Below, piece after piece: positions 53,851-64,000 of a stretch of DNA of 64,000 nucleotides; positions within the stretch are counted from its first letter, which is position 1; each line of letters starts with the position of its first letter. This stretch comes from Carposina sasakii (Eukaryota > Arthropoda > Insecta > Lepidoptera > Carposinidae). The notes beneath the pieces were generated by a model. The model saw only the letters and a program-made list of their open reading frames with translations, was not told the origin of the DNA and ran no database searches. The position numbers were made by a program, and so were the translations under genes. Location of the stretch: NCBI GenBank assembly GCA_014607495.2, contig CP053155.1, positions 5,332,001 to 5,396,000 on the forward strand, given 5' to 3'.

Positions 53851-54122
53851 AGAACGCCAGACTCACAAAGACTGACAAAAGAAATGGCGGGATCGCCGCT
53901 GATTTGACAGCAAGATGGCGGTCAGTGCGAGGCGCCCGCGCTGGACATTTATCGTTATTGCCGTGAACACCTGTGACTTTGGGCGTTCTAGACGTGTAGC
54001 CAATATGTTAAAAACATTTTATCTCGAGACTGCAAGCGATATTGCTAAGTTTGTAAACGAGATTTCTTAACTACATAGTCAAGTGACCGAATGGCATTAC
54101 TGGTTAAGAATTAAATATTTTT

Positions 54123-54157
54123 GGACATTCATCATTATTGCAGTGGACCCTTCAATT
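54123..54157 (-). repeat. Inner 35-bp inverted repeat, right
   Basis: GGACATTCATCATTATTGCA followed by GTGGACCCTTCAATT; exact complement of 51721-51755. Confidence 0.9.
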
Positions 54158-54426
54158 CAAAAATAACGACACAACTAAAAATAATATCTTATTTTGAAAA
54201 CTTTTTTCGGGAATATACAGTCTTAACTCAAAAAACTTAAATAATATCATTGCCTGTACTTTTTGAAATGATTGGTAAATGGATGATTACTTTAATTTTA
54301 CTAATAAAACACATCAAGTATTAAATTTTTTATAATCAATAACAGAAAGTGAATAATCAGTTTTTCGTTGATTCTGGAAAAAGTTCCATTTTGAGTTACA
54401 ACACTATTGTATTATTAGTGCGATAT

Positions 54427-55002
54427 GTAGGATGATTTTTGATCGTCAATGTTCCCGAAAACTACGGAATCTCCTCATCATCACGATCATTTTTCTCCAT
54501 GGAAGTGTCTAGTTCCCAAGATATTAAGGTCCAAAGTAGAGTAAATAGACTGCGTTTTTCTGCATAAATGCACAAAGTCGCGCGTAGCAAGAATTTTTCA
54601 CGAGAAAGAATAAATATATGTCTATAAAAAAACTAGCATAACATATAAATTTCGCCCGATCAAGTAATAAAACAAAAAAAATTACATAGTTTCCCAGCAT
54701 TTTTTTTTGGCATAAACTTACTTTATTTGATGTATAGAGTACGTACCCTTCGTTAAGGGTGGCAACGAAAAAACATCCTGTATAATGAAAAGATAAGTAT
54801 ATTGTAGTGGGTTAGTAAAATGCTTTAATTTATTTTTTTATTTTCGATAAATATAGTCGATTGTAATTCTGAAAAATAGAGACTATTTAAACCTATGTCT
54901 ATCTTAGTATGTAGGTAGAATTGGTTGAACTGGTCCTGATTTTATAATGGTAATTTTTATAGCTGTTCTAGTTTCTAGCTTGATCAAAAACACGGTGTTA
55001 CT
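54427..55002. other. Nothing recognised
   Basis: AT-rich spacer between the DNA transposon and the second DIRS element. Confidence 0.5.
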
Positions 55003-55006
55003 AATA

Positions 55007-55360
55007 GCGACGTTTTACCTGAAATTAAAACGTTTATTAAACATACTTACCTTATTCGAAGCCTAATAAAATATGAGAGTAGCGTTCACTTCCTTTTGGT
55101 GCTATTACGCACTTCCAGTCCATCCACATCCCCCAACTTCCTTCCCCTTCCCAATCATTTCTTACGACGCTAGCGCCACCAGTGGCAGCTGTGTTTTAAG
55201 CCTCGGTTTTATCCTCATTGCGTCTCTTTGCCCCAGGCAGGGTTAAAAATTATTAGGCTTCGAATAAGGTAAGTATGTTTAATAAACGTTTTAATTTCAG
55301 GTAAAACGTCGCTATTAAACAGTACTGTACCGTTATTCGAAGCCTAATAAAATATGAGAG
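55007..55360 (-). repeat. 3' end plus internal complementary region of DIRS copy 2
   Basis: 55007-55068 and 55251-55312 are perfect 62-bp complements. 55314-55360 complements the 5' extremity 60160-60206. The junction (GTCGC|TATTAAAC) again equals the two element ends joined through AATA. Confidence 0.9.
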
Positions 55361-55607
55361 ACGTGTTTATTATCGCCTGGTGGCGCGTAGCAACAACGCC
55401 AATGTGATATTTTTCTATAAGATAGGTAGTATGCTCACAGAACTTAGGATTTAGACAGAGCTACAGATTACAAGTGAAATGATATTCTGGTGAAGTTTAA
55501 AATATTTATTTAAACCCAAATGACAGATCAACAAAACAAATAAAAAATTATGTTTACCTACATGTTATTATGTAATAATTATTTTAATTAAAACATAAGT
55601 ACACTAT

Positions 55608-56585
55608 CTATTCACTAATTGGTACAAACAATTTGTATAATGATTCTGAATCATAATTACTAGATATATTCTTATGATAATATTTTCTGAATGTGTTGGA
55701 TGATTTCCAATTTCCACGAGCGAGTATCTCATCTAGAGGGGCATTTTCGATCCAGCTTTTAGATGCTACAGCGGATCTGACGCTGCCAGCAGTCGCCTGT
55801 ATGCCTGCTTCTTGGAGGAATTTTCTCACCCATCCTGCTATTATTGTGCGAGATGCAGGTCGTGGATTTTCAGTCAGTGTTATAAACAAATCATCTAATG
55901 TGAGTGATCTCTTTTCCTTCGATAAATTAATAAGGTGTGTCACCCAATGTACGGGGCAAAGGTGTTTGTCTTGGGTATTCATGATTAATTTCCATAATGA
56001 TTGCTGATGACTATCCGAGTCTGTTTTCGACCCAAAGACCGGTCTAAATACAACGTAATCATTACCAGCAGTATAATGATGAGAGGAGATCTTAAGGAGC
56101 GTTAAATCATGTACCCTTCGTCCTGAACAGAGAAGGAGTATGGCAGCGGTGCACTTCGATGCTTCATACAGACTAGGTGTATTAAAATCCTTAGTAGTTA
56201 AGTAACGTCGTAATATATCAGTGTCCCAAATAGGTGGCTTTTCAGGTTTTGGGTTTGCTAACGATATAGCTTTCAGGACCTGTTTTACTAAGCTATGCGA
56301 ACTTAGTTTCTCCTGTTTGTCCGGGTTAGAGAATGTGGCCACAACAGACTTATGCACTAAAATTGTACTTAAAGAGAGACCTTCCTTTTGATGCAGATCT
56401 GCCAAAAACCGAGCGAGGTCGGAGCCCGTGGGGCATAAGGTGTCTAAACCTTTCTCTTTTGTCCATGTCGACCATCTTTTCCATGCTGGTCTATAGGTCT
56501 TTAAGGTAGATTTGCGCCAGCTTGATGACAATAGCTTTTTCTGTTCATCTGACCAATCATTTAGTTGCTGGCTCCACCCCCACAT
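55608..56585 (-). CDS. DIRS copy 2 tyrosine recombinase
   Basis: Homologous to the copy 1 recombinase from MWGWSQQLNDWSDEQKKLL. Conserved catalytic blocks: AILLLCSGRRVHDLTLL, GSVRSAVASKSWIE, NTFRKYYHK. It ends SLYKLFVPISE. The frame stays open upstream to 58679; the upstream part encodes the RT segment up to about 57650 and then non-homologous sequence antiphase to RNase H. The domain itself shows no lesion. Confidence 0.88.
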   Translation of the reverse strand: MWGWSQQLNDWSDEQKKLLSSSWRKSTLKTYRPAWKRWSTWTKEKGLDTLCPTGSDLARFLADLHQKEGLSLSTILVHKSVVATFSNPDKQEKLSSHSLVKQVLKAISLANPKPEKPPIWDTDILRRYLTTKDFNTPSLYEASKCTAAILLLCSGRRVHDLTLLKISSHHYTAGNDYVVFRPVFGSKTDSDSHQQSLWKLIMNTQDKHLCPVHWVTHLINLSKEKRSLTLDDLFITLTENPRPASRTIIAGWVRKFLQEAGIQATAGSVRSAVASKSWIENAPLDEILARGNWKSSNTFRKYYHKNISSNYDSESLYKLFVPISE

Positions 56586-58500
56586 TTCCAGGCCTCCAGT
56601 GTCATTTCCGAGACTTTCGGCGGGGGTAGCCCTGTCGTTACGTCTACTAAGACTTGATGAAGGTTCCTGATTGTGAATGGAGCGTCCAGAGCTCGACTCT
56701 TCAGGTCTGGTCTCCAGAATGCCCCCTCCCACCGCGGTACTATCAGTATGTATGTACCGCATGCTCTGTTCAGTTTCGCAAGGACTCTCGGGATCAGGTA
56801 TGGGGGAGGAAATACCCATGCCAGGTTGAAATTCCATGTGAAGCTCATGGCATCGTGAAACGACGCCCGTTGATCTTTTCGGTTCAGGGTGCAATAGGTC
56901 GGTATCACGTGCGCTTGGTGTGACGCAAAGAGGTCGACCGTGGGCATACCCCATTTCCTGAAAATGGTCCGTGTTACTGATGGCAGTAAATGCCATTCCG
57001 GGGGAAGTCTCCTTCGGGATAGCCGGTCGGCATGGCAGTTGTAATTGCCTGGTACGTGATGAACTGATATGTGGATGTCGTATTGATCCAAGAGGTAATA
57101 TACACTGTTCGTGAGTTCCATCAATGCGTTCGACTTGGTACCCCCTTGATTGCGGAGATATGCTATTACCGACTTGTTGTCGCATTGAATAACCAGACCT
57201 TTCGATTTGAGCGTTACTCCCCAATATTCCAGGACATTTCGAATTGCCAGCATTTCCTTCTGGTTGCAATGCAGTTGTCGTTGTGAGCTTGTCCATGTTC
57301 CTTGGAGAGGCTGATCGTCGAGCATAGCTCCCCAACCTAGGTCGCTCGCATCTGTGGTGAGATAATGTTGTGGTGGAGGTATATGTAATTGACCGCGAAC
57401 TCGACAGTTGACCAACCACCAGTTCAGTTCCTGGACTGCCTGTTCTGGTAACGCTAGTGTTTTTATCTGTGGAGATTTCAACATCAGGTTGGACTGTGCT
57501 TGGAGGGCTCGATAATGAAGGCGTCCTCTCTTTACCACAAAGCTGGCGAAGTTCATTGTGCCTGTTACCTTCTGCAAATCTAGCAATGTAGCTCTTTTTT
57601 TGCATAAGAGGTTTGTGATAAGTATTTCCATTTTCTTTGTCAATCTCCTTGGTAAGTATTTTAGGTTTTTTCCAGGGGTCCCAGATTAAACCTAAAAATT
57701 CCAACCGTTTTTGCGGTGCCAGTATCGACTTCTCCATGTTTATTTTCCAGCCAAGGTAAGTCATGAGATTTACTGTTAGAGCAATGTGTTGGCTCAATAT
57801 GGCTGGGTCTTGATTGACCAAGCAGAAGTCGTCTAGATATACTAAGACACGTACGCCGCGATCCCTTAGATACTGAACGACCCAATTCGTTAGGCTCGCA
57901 AACGTTTTTGGCGCTGAACTTAGCCCGAAGGGCAGACATGTCATTTGCCATAAGTTGTTTGCGTAAATTAGGCGTAGATAACGTCTGTGACTCTTTGCCA
58001 CTGGTAAGTGGAAATAGGCCTGGCTTAAGTCTATTTTTGCCATCCAGTCTTTGCTTTGTATGAAGTCTGGCACACGTTGGACATTTATGAGCCGAAATGT
58101 ACCGGCGTGAATGTACCTGTTGAGTTTCTTCAGGTTGAAAATGGGCCTGGAAGTGCCGTCTGTTTTTGGACGTAGGAATATTGTTGACGTGAAGCTGGGT
58201 GATACCCGTGCTTTTTCTAGTACACCCTGAGATATGAGCTTCTTTATTATTTGCAACATTTCTGTCGACTGTGGCGTTTGCTGTTGAAAATTGGGTTTGA
58301 GCAGAGGCGGCTTTTGTTTGAACGGAATTCGATAACCTGTCAACATTTGAAGTATATGAGGCGGCGCCCCAAGATACTCCCAACGGTGATAGTATTGACG
58401 AAGTTGCCCTGCTCGGAATGGTTGACTCGGCAAGTCAGGACCTTTTCCTAGGTTGATCTCTCCTATCCCGTCGGGATGAGGGAGAGTTAGATCGGTATTT
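56561..58500 (-). pseudogene. DIRS copy 2 RT-RNase H, one frameshift
   Basis: RT is in one frame down to about 57650 (YLGAPPHILQMLTGYRIPF, FTSTIFLRPKTDGTSRPIF, DWMAKIDLSQAYFHLPV, MTCLPFGLSSAPKTFA, YLDDFCLVNQ, WDPWKKPKILTKEI). Homology then jumps to the frame of 56561-57643 (KKRATLLDLQKVTGTMNFAS, LTTDASDLGWGAML, CNQKEMLAIRNVL, IQCDNKSVIAYL, HHVPGNYNCHADRLSR, WGMPTVDLFASHQAH), ending KCGGGASN. Copy 1 encodes the same region in one frame, so a one-base change near 57650 explains the shift. The N-terminal boundary is approximate. Confidence 0.82.
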
Positions 58501-59828
58501 CGGTTTGTTTGCCGATTGACCTTGGCCATATTGGCGCTTACCTCCTCTGAGCTTTCCGAAACCGGCGGTGTTTGGATTGGATTTATTCGGCCTTGTCTGA
58601 AAGTTGCTTTTCGTGGGCCCCTTGTTTGCCACGGGTTTTGATACGTCATCAGAGGGACGTTGATCGTATTGCGGCGCAATTTTGCGATCTTTTTGTAATG
58701 GCCAGAACACCTTGTTCACACCACCTGCCTTATCTATAACAGCGCTGAACTTCTCAGCGTCAAAAAGGGTTGAGCCAGAAGGCGGAATTTTACGCAGGGC
58801 ACTTTTGTGAAACGGGTCCTTGACATGCACTAATAAACCTTCACGGCGACTTTGAATTAATTCGGCACGATGGCCACAAACCAACTGTAGCACATCACTA
58901 GACGTTTTCACAAAATTGCCTTGCGTGAAAATTTCATTTATTTTAGCCTGAATATCTGTATAACTCAGAGAATCTGATAGTTGAGCCCAGATCAAAAAGT
59001 TTTGCATTTCGGTGTGCAAAGCTTCACGCTGTTTAAGCAATGCGTGAGTTATACTTGCAAAGGATTTTTCCATATTACATGAAAATTTTGAATTATCATA
59101 ACGCTTCACCTCTTCGTTAGCATCGAGAGAGGTGAAGCCAGGTGTATGTAAGTATAATTTTTGCACGTCCGAGTACCGAACGTCTTTCCAGTCATCTTGT
59201 TCAAAATGCTGTAACTCGATTAATTGCTTAAGCATAGTTTCAGATGTATGAGGTATAGTTGGTTCTTTAACTTTAGTTCCTACATTTAAATTGAATTTTG
59301 GTTCTATGTTAGATTCGTGTTTTTCGTGCAAAACCTCACTATTTTCCATGCCAGATATATCGTCATAAAGCTCACCACTTGCGTCTAAATCAATTTCGTT
59401 TTCGCAGTCGTGCCTACCGGATCCACATATACCCTGAGGGGTTTGGAGGTAACAGCATGTTCACGAAGAGAGTTCACTGATTTAATTAAATGTTTTAACT
59501 TACGGTTGTAATGTCGAGATCCTTTCCTGCGTTTTTTCTTGCCTTTCCTATGACGCTTACGCTTATCTTCTGACCCTGAGCTTGAGCTACTTGTGGAACT
59601 TGATTATGTGTACGAGCTTGAAGAGCTCGATGAGCTAATAGACCTTTTCCGCTTTTTCCTAAGTTTAGCAGCGTTAATCAGCTCAGGGCTTCGTGCTCTT
59701 TGTTCCAGGTCCTCGCGGTGTTCGTCCTCTGCTTGCTTACTGGTGGATGGACCGTGCTCACTCATGATGTCTAAAATAACGTAAAAATTTAAATTATTTA
59801 AGAAAAGATTTCTAATCACGAACGGCAA
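58435..59828 (-). pseudogene. DIRS copy 2 gag with a stop and a frameshift
   Basis: The N-terminal part (MSEHGPSTSKQAEDEHREDL, then a Ser run) ends at a stop near 59602. Homology continues in the same frame with a basic stretch, KRHRKGKKKRRKGSRHYNR, then shifts frame near 59440 into RHDCENEIDLDASGELYD and the main ORF 58435-59349. The core resembles copy 1: KVKEPTIPHTSETMLKQ, LLQ(L)VCGHRAELIQSRREG, KIPPSGSTLFD. The tail is Arg/Gly/Ser-rich. It overlaps the RT frame at its end. Confidence 0.7.
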
Positions 59829-60018
59829 CGCCGTTAATTTCTTAGGTTAAGTAGATAATTCTACCCTCAATTAATTTGCGTATAACTTGTGCATTTACTT
59901 ACGATTTTTAGCGAATTATTTACCACAATTTTTATAAGTAGACGCACACGCAGCACTTTGAGACGGTTTTATCCCACGTAATGGTTGACACGACCGCCTC
60001 GGTCGGGAAACGAAACGC

Positions 60019-60206
60019 CAATGAGGATAAAACCGAGGCTTAAAACACAGCTGCCACTGGTGGCGCTAGCGTCGTAAGAAATGATTGGGAAGGGGAAGGA
60101 AGTTGGGGGATGTGGATGGACTGGAAGTGCGTAATAGCACCAAAAGGAAGTGAACGCTACTCTCATATTTTATTAGGCTTCGAATAACGGTACAGTACTG
60201 TTTAAT
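60019..60206 (-). repeat. 5' inverted terminal repeat and edge of DIRS copy 2
   Basis: Complement of 55052-55220, followed at the edge by CGGTACAGTACTGTTTAAT. Confidence 0.9.
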
Positions 60207-60799
60207 GAAAAGATGTCAGCTTCGTCCAAAAATAATCCGAACTTCAACCTAGATTCAATAAAAATTGACCGAATAGGCTAAGTACCTACGTACTTGTTAA
60301 ATGTTCTAAATTAATCTAAATAAATGCTTTGTTAGAAACATTATGTTTGTTAATTAGTTTCTTTTGGAATAAAATAAGTAGAGGTTTATCTACTAAATTA
60401 TAAAATCTCGGTTAAGGAACGGGTAATGATTTGTTTAACTAAAAAAAATTTACATTTATTAAGGGCTTCATTCATCAACGGTAACCGTCCATATGGTAAA
60501 TATCGAGTTTTTCGCACACACACACAGTTGATCGGCCAATCGATCGTTTCATCACGATTTCTCTTTACTCGGTACCACATTTAAACGTGAATTTTAAAAC
60601 CTTCATACTTCTGCAATATTTACACAAAAGATTATAAGTTATTTAAAATTAACTTTTAGTTACATACATTTATTGAATGAGAAATGCGTTTTTAATATGA
60701 AAACATATAACTGAGCGCACATTTTTCCACTCCGTAATGCTATCACCTTTGCAAGCAAAGTCTATAAGTATTCGTCGAGAGGTTAAGTTTATCCCACTG
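60207..60799. other. Nothing recognised
   Basis: AT-rich; a short CA run near 60515. Confidence 0.5.
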
Positions 60800-61172
60800 G
60801 TATTTTACGTTTTCACAATATCATACATGATGATCTTCGACCGTATTTCGGCCAAGCCGACCAATCTCTACGGAGATTGGCCAGGTACGCAGGAGATATT
60901 ATAGTGCACAAGTGTGTGCGCAAACACAGATGCACTGTTTCTCTATTCCGTAACTCTCATAGTCCGATGGGACGGAAAGCCGACACGACCGGAGAGAGAT
61001 AAGGAGCAGGACTAACGGTCTTACGTGCTTTCCGAGGCACGAGCTAAGTGATAATTTTGCAACATTAAAATCTGTACATGAAATAAATTCATTGGTACAG
61101 GCCCGTGACTGGGATCGTACTTTACGCCTCCTGCTTGGAAGGTGCACGTCTTAACCACTGGGCTATCACCGC
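60800..61172 (-). repeat. tRNA-derived SINE with long body
   Basis: On the minus strand a tRNA-like head, GCGGTGATAGCCCAGTGGTT (A-box like) to GTACGATCCCAGTCACGGG (degraded B box), precedes a body with CTCGTGCCTCGGAAAGCACG, GGTCGTGTCGGCTTTCCGTC and GCGTACCTGGCCAATCTCCG. I recognise this body from many moth loci. A (GT)n run adjoins at 61190-61212. Confidence 0.65.
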
Positions 61173-61481
61173 ATATCATATATAGAGGGTGTGTGTGTGT
61201 GTGTGTATGTGCCAGGCAAATACTGAGATACTGAATAAGTACCATTGTTTTGAGTTATACGACAGTTTTTTTGAGTCATTATTTAAGATAAATTTATAAG
61301 ACTTCTCCATAATATAATCCGCTAGGATATGGTTGATAATTTCATCATTAAAACATTGCGCTGAGGGATTCAGCTTTGTTTACCGAGATTTGGCTAGTGT
61401 ATAGCTATCGGGTTGAAAAAATAACGTTTCCAAAAATGTAATGCAAAAGAGATGGTAAAATTCTTCATCCGAGTTAATTGA

Positions 61482-61554
61482 CCCCCGATACCTCAGTTGG
61501 TTAGAGCAAAAGCACGATTTGCGAGAGGTCGTGAGTTCAAATCTCACTCGGGTG
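61482..61554 (+). repeat. tRNA-like sequence (SINE head or tRNA pseudogene)
   Basis: Cloverleaf features are a 7-bp acceptor (CCCCCGA with TCGGGTG, one mismatch), CCTCAGTTGGTTAGAG as D arm/A box, a GCAAA/TTTGC stem around AGCACGA, and a perfect GTGAG/CTCAC T-stem around TTCAAAT. The loop lacks the invariant T before the anticodon, and the D stem is short. There is no CCA relevance or T-run terminator directly after, so a functional tRNA is unlikely. Confidence 0.5.
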
Positions 61555-62035
61555 ATAAATTTTTTCATTTTCTTTATAATATTTATCATTATTTAAGACC
61601 TACTTAAACGAACCACACTATGTTTTTCGGAAAAAAAAGTCGGAAATTTTGGAATTTTCCTGCGAAAATTTTCACTGGTTTTCATCTCAAAATCATGGTC
61701 TGAAGTCACCATATCAATATTTCCCTGGCTATTACCAACACCCTGTATATCATTAACACAGCTATGTTCCAAAAATAGATCCTTACAGCTACGTTTAGAA
61801 TAGTCAGATGTTAGTGATCATCAGTGACAAGTTGCAAGCTGAGCCTGAGGGAAGGACCCCGAATACTCTAGTCGACTCTTACAACATGCACGGAAAGAGA
61901 TACAGCCGATGTATTCTAGTGAAGCACCGCATAGGTAAGCATAGGAATAAATATATATATTTCAAAATATGTAGAAGGTTAGCGAAAACTTGACCAATGC
62001 GGAATAGATGCAATTAGTATAATAACATGGCTCAA

Positions 62036-62125
62036 CGGTACGCGGCTAGAATGCATCATCCCTATACCAGAAAATGAAAGCAAATGAAAGTTGCAGAGAA
62101 TACAAATGTCTGGCATTATGCAACT
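62036..62125 (+). pseudogene. Short decayed reverse-transcriptase fragment
   Basis: CIIPIPENESK and, after a small shift, SCREYKCLALCNLAEDL match the start of the RT domain of RTE-like LINEs (IPIPKKG...CxNYRxISLLN). No other domain is preserved. Confidence 0.4.
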
Positions 62126-62364
62126 TAGCAGAGGACCTTGTCACGTTTGTGCCTCTGTAGACGTGGCATAAAGCTCTCTTTACATGTGAAGTCAAAAATA
62201 TAGTATCTACCTATATTCGATGCTATAGCACGAGCAAGTAAGCACGGCAGGTAGAGTATGTGCGTGCATGTTCTTTAATAATGCCTCCTCTAGTAATTTA
62301 ATTTGTCGAATATTAAGAAAACCTTTAATGTAATTAAACATAGTTACTCAATCTTACATTATTT

Positions 62365-62430
62365 TAGCCATAGGAAACTAGTCTTCTCTTGAACATAGGC
62401 CTCCCCCAAAATATCTCACAAAGGCTGCAG
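62365..62430 (+). repeat. Fragment of a common lepidopteran repeat
   Basis: CTTGAACATAGGCCTCCCCC AAAA is a phrase typical of a dispersed moth repeat; nothing else is preserved around it. Confidence 0.45.
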
Positions 62431-63532
62431 AAAAGGGCGAAGTTTTCCAAAATAATTTCTCTCTAGAAAGTATGATATGATTACTGATTCAGTAAAGTTT
62501 ATTATCACTACGTAGAAAGGTAGTAATAACAATCAAAAAGCCGTTCTATAATGAGCTTTAACATAGTCACTTCCAAAACTTTCTGCATCTGTCTATACAC
62601 GTGTACTACATACCGAGTAGGTGTAGCAAGCAAGTGCAAGGTCACTGCAGTGCAAGTTGCCGCACAGCATTTAGATAGAGAGTTAAAACTGTTTTCTTCT
62701 ATGCTGAATCTTTGTTGTTTCAATAAGGATAGAAAATTTTTCAAATATGTTTGCAGGTCTATGGTGGCTTTGATCAAAGATGGCTTTGAAGTTGTATAAA
62801 ATCTTTGATAAGGCAAAATGGTTAATATTAGTGTTTGTAGAAAATCAATAGGAGAACAAAATTTATTTCATATGTTTCAAAGAATAAAATTAGATTTGAG
62901 ACCTAAACTTGTAGGCTAGCTAGGATGGATTTGCATGACTGATTTTGTATTGCCAAGTAGGTAAATGGGTAGAATTTATTAATAGTTAGGTAGGTACTTA
63001 AATATTTACCATTTGCATGCAAATTTATCATTTCATGCACATAAAAATAACACGACCTTCTAATTCGAACCATATGAAAATAATTTATTAATACACCAAC
63101 ATAAGTACGATTTTTTTAATAAAATTCCGTTGAGAGTAAAACCAAAATAACCAAAGGCATAGATAGAGGAATATTATTCCTCTATGCCAAAGGGTAAATT
63201 AGAAAAAGCAATTTCTCATTCTATCTTGTTCCACAGTCAATAAAAAGGGCCCTACAAAACACTTCCATTAACTGTAGAATTGGGTCATCGTCTCCTCACG
63301 TTTTTTCTTTCCTAATAGGCTTATATTAGGTGTTTCATTGAAAATGTGGATTGCAATATTGGAAGGAAGTTTAAATCTCTATCGTGGGCTCACTACACCC
63401 TCCGTTGACCCTCGGATCTGCCGACTCATGGTCACGAACACAAGCCACTACAGTCGCAACGAGAAGCCAGATCCAAGCATTATCAGCTATGTACTTATGG
63501 TTGCATGCTAGGTGCTTGAAAATTCAGCAAAA

Positions 63533-63760
63533 AACAAATATAAATAAATATAAATATTCACACACTTCACAACACATTGACCTAGTCGCACACTAAGATC
63601 CCTAAGGTCTTTTGTCGTGGATACTAAGCAACGGTATATAAATATAAAGATAAGTATAGAACATTCATGACTCGGAAACAAATATTTGCACCTACCGGGA
63701 TTCGAACCCAGGACCTAAGGCGTCACAAGCAGAGCCACTACCTACTACACCACTCGAACA
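63533..63760 (-). repeat. tRNA-derived SINE
   Basis: On the minus strand a head with GTGGTGTAGTAGGTAGTGGC and a perfect B box GGTTCGAATCC (63698-63708) is followed by GGTAGGTGCAAATATTTGTT, CACGACAAAAGACCTTAGGG and an ATATTTATATTTATTTATAT tail. Pol III type 2 promoter elements are visible. Confidence 0.75.
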
Positions 63761-63977
63761 AATTCCAACAGAAAAACAACTCAATTCGCGGTTACTCACT
63801 TGTAATTTGAAAATGGAGGACAAAATACATTATGTTAATAATCTATTTAATCCAAGGGTGCAAATATGAGGAAAGGACGGTGAGGAGTTACGATTATCAA
63901 CATGGACAATACTGTCTACAAAAAAGCTTAGTCTATTTGGCATGATTCCATATAAGACAATACGGACATATTATTAT

Positions 63978-64000
63978 ACTAGTGGACGCCCGCGACTCCG
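63978..64000 (+). repeat. RTE-type repeat start, cut by the window edge
   Basis: ACTAGTGGACGCCCGCGACT then CCG; same family as 42347-42588. Confidence 0.6.

Larger units (their letters stand above)
43706..54426 (-). mobile_element. Candidate DNA transposon with 39-bp inverted ends, split by a DIRS insertion
   Basis: ATATCGCACTAATAATACAA at 43706 (39 bp, to 43744) is perfectly complemented at 54388-54426. Between them lie the first DIRS element, an RLE-type LINE fragment and a transposase-like ORF (52018-53850). A second, inner pair of 35-bp perfect inverted repeats (51721-51755 and 54123-54157) tightly brackets that ORF. The motif GTAACTCAAAA recurs near 43734, 51711 and 54213 and inverted at 54393. 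Either the outer or the inner pair could be the true termini. ATAT at the outer ends could be a palindromic 4-bp duplication. The superfamily is not assigned. Confidence 0.5.
55003..60206 (-). mobile_element. DIRS-type tyrosine-recombinase retrotransposon, copy 2
   Basis: Same architecture as copy 1 but clearly diverged in sequence: inverted terminal repeats of 169 bp (55052-55220 and 60019-60187), gag, RT-RNase H, recombinase and internal complementary region. Edge core AAT at 55003-55005 and 60204-60206, with no target duplication. gag carries a stop and a frameshift, and RT/RNase H a frameshift. Confidence 0.9.

Noticed and set aside
61482..61554. Functional tRNA gene
   Set aside because: The base before the anticodon is not T, the D stem is short and the acceptor has a mismatch. 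A SINE head or pseudogene fits better.
62508..62816. 102-codon minus-strand ORF and its plus-strand partner
   Set aside because: Both strands are open by chance in a low-stop stretch, with no motif, splice context or repeat support.

Overview
The window is animal, and most likely lepidopteran (moth or butterfly), nuclear DNA. The split gene has GT/AG introns. The repeats also look lepidopteran: 3' ends starting ACTAGTGGACGCCCGCGACT, tRNA-headed SINEs, and the GAGTCCGACTCGCACTTGG repeat. No bacterial or organellar features are seen. These identifications rest on recognition from memory and no search was run.

The host gene is a plasma-membrane-type Na+/H+ exchanger on the minus strand. Its first coding exon, a signal peptide, lies at 37164-37274. 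The next coding exon, the first transmembrane segment, lies at 3029-3299. The two are separated by an intron of about 33.9 kb, and the remaining exons lie off the left edge. A possible small membrane-protein ORF is divergent from it at 37659-37943.

The intron holds nested mobile DNA. From low to high coordinates it contains: MITE-like elements; RTE 3' ends; a Tigger-like MITE; a decayed DNA transposon at 11013-12347; and a candidate 23.7-kb CACTA/EnSpm-like transposon at 12457-36124. That last element has CACTGAGAAAAATTT termini, subterminal tandem arrays (149-bp units on the left, 43-bp units on the right), a SAM-domain gene and a frameshifted zinc-finger/transposase gene. Inside it sit a young, internally deleted Ty3/gypsy-type LTR element at 13671-19293 (238-bp LTRs that read as identical, 4-bp TSD, 51-bp VNTR) and a 5'-truncated LINE with an RNase H domain at about 20188-23945.

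The region upstream of the host gene (37.3-64 kb) carries two related DIRS-type tyrosine-recombinase retrotransposons, at 43742-49218 and 55003-60206. Both are on the minus strand and both have complete inverted terminal repeats plus an internal complementary region. Between and around them lies a DNA transposon with an intact 610-aa transposase-like ORF (52018-53850). Its 39-bp outer inverted repeats at 43706 and 54388 would place the first DIRS element inside its left end. An RLE-type LINE 3' fragment lies at 50377-51430, and several tRNA-derived SINEs lie near the right edge.

The points most worth checking are: (1) a 30-32 nt GTAAGTAT...TTTCAG block at the 3' terminus of both DIRS copies; (2) the giant CACTA-like element with its SAM partner gene; (3) the young but gag/protease-deleted LTR element with a higher-order VNTR.
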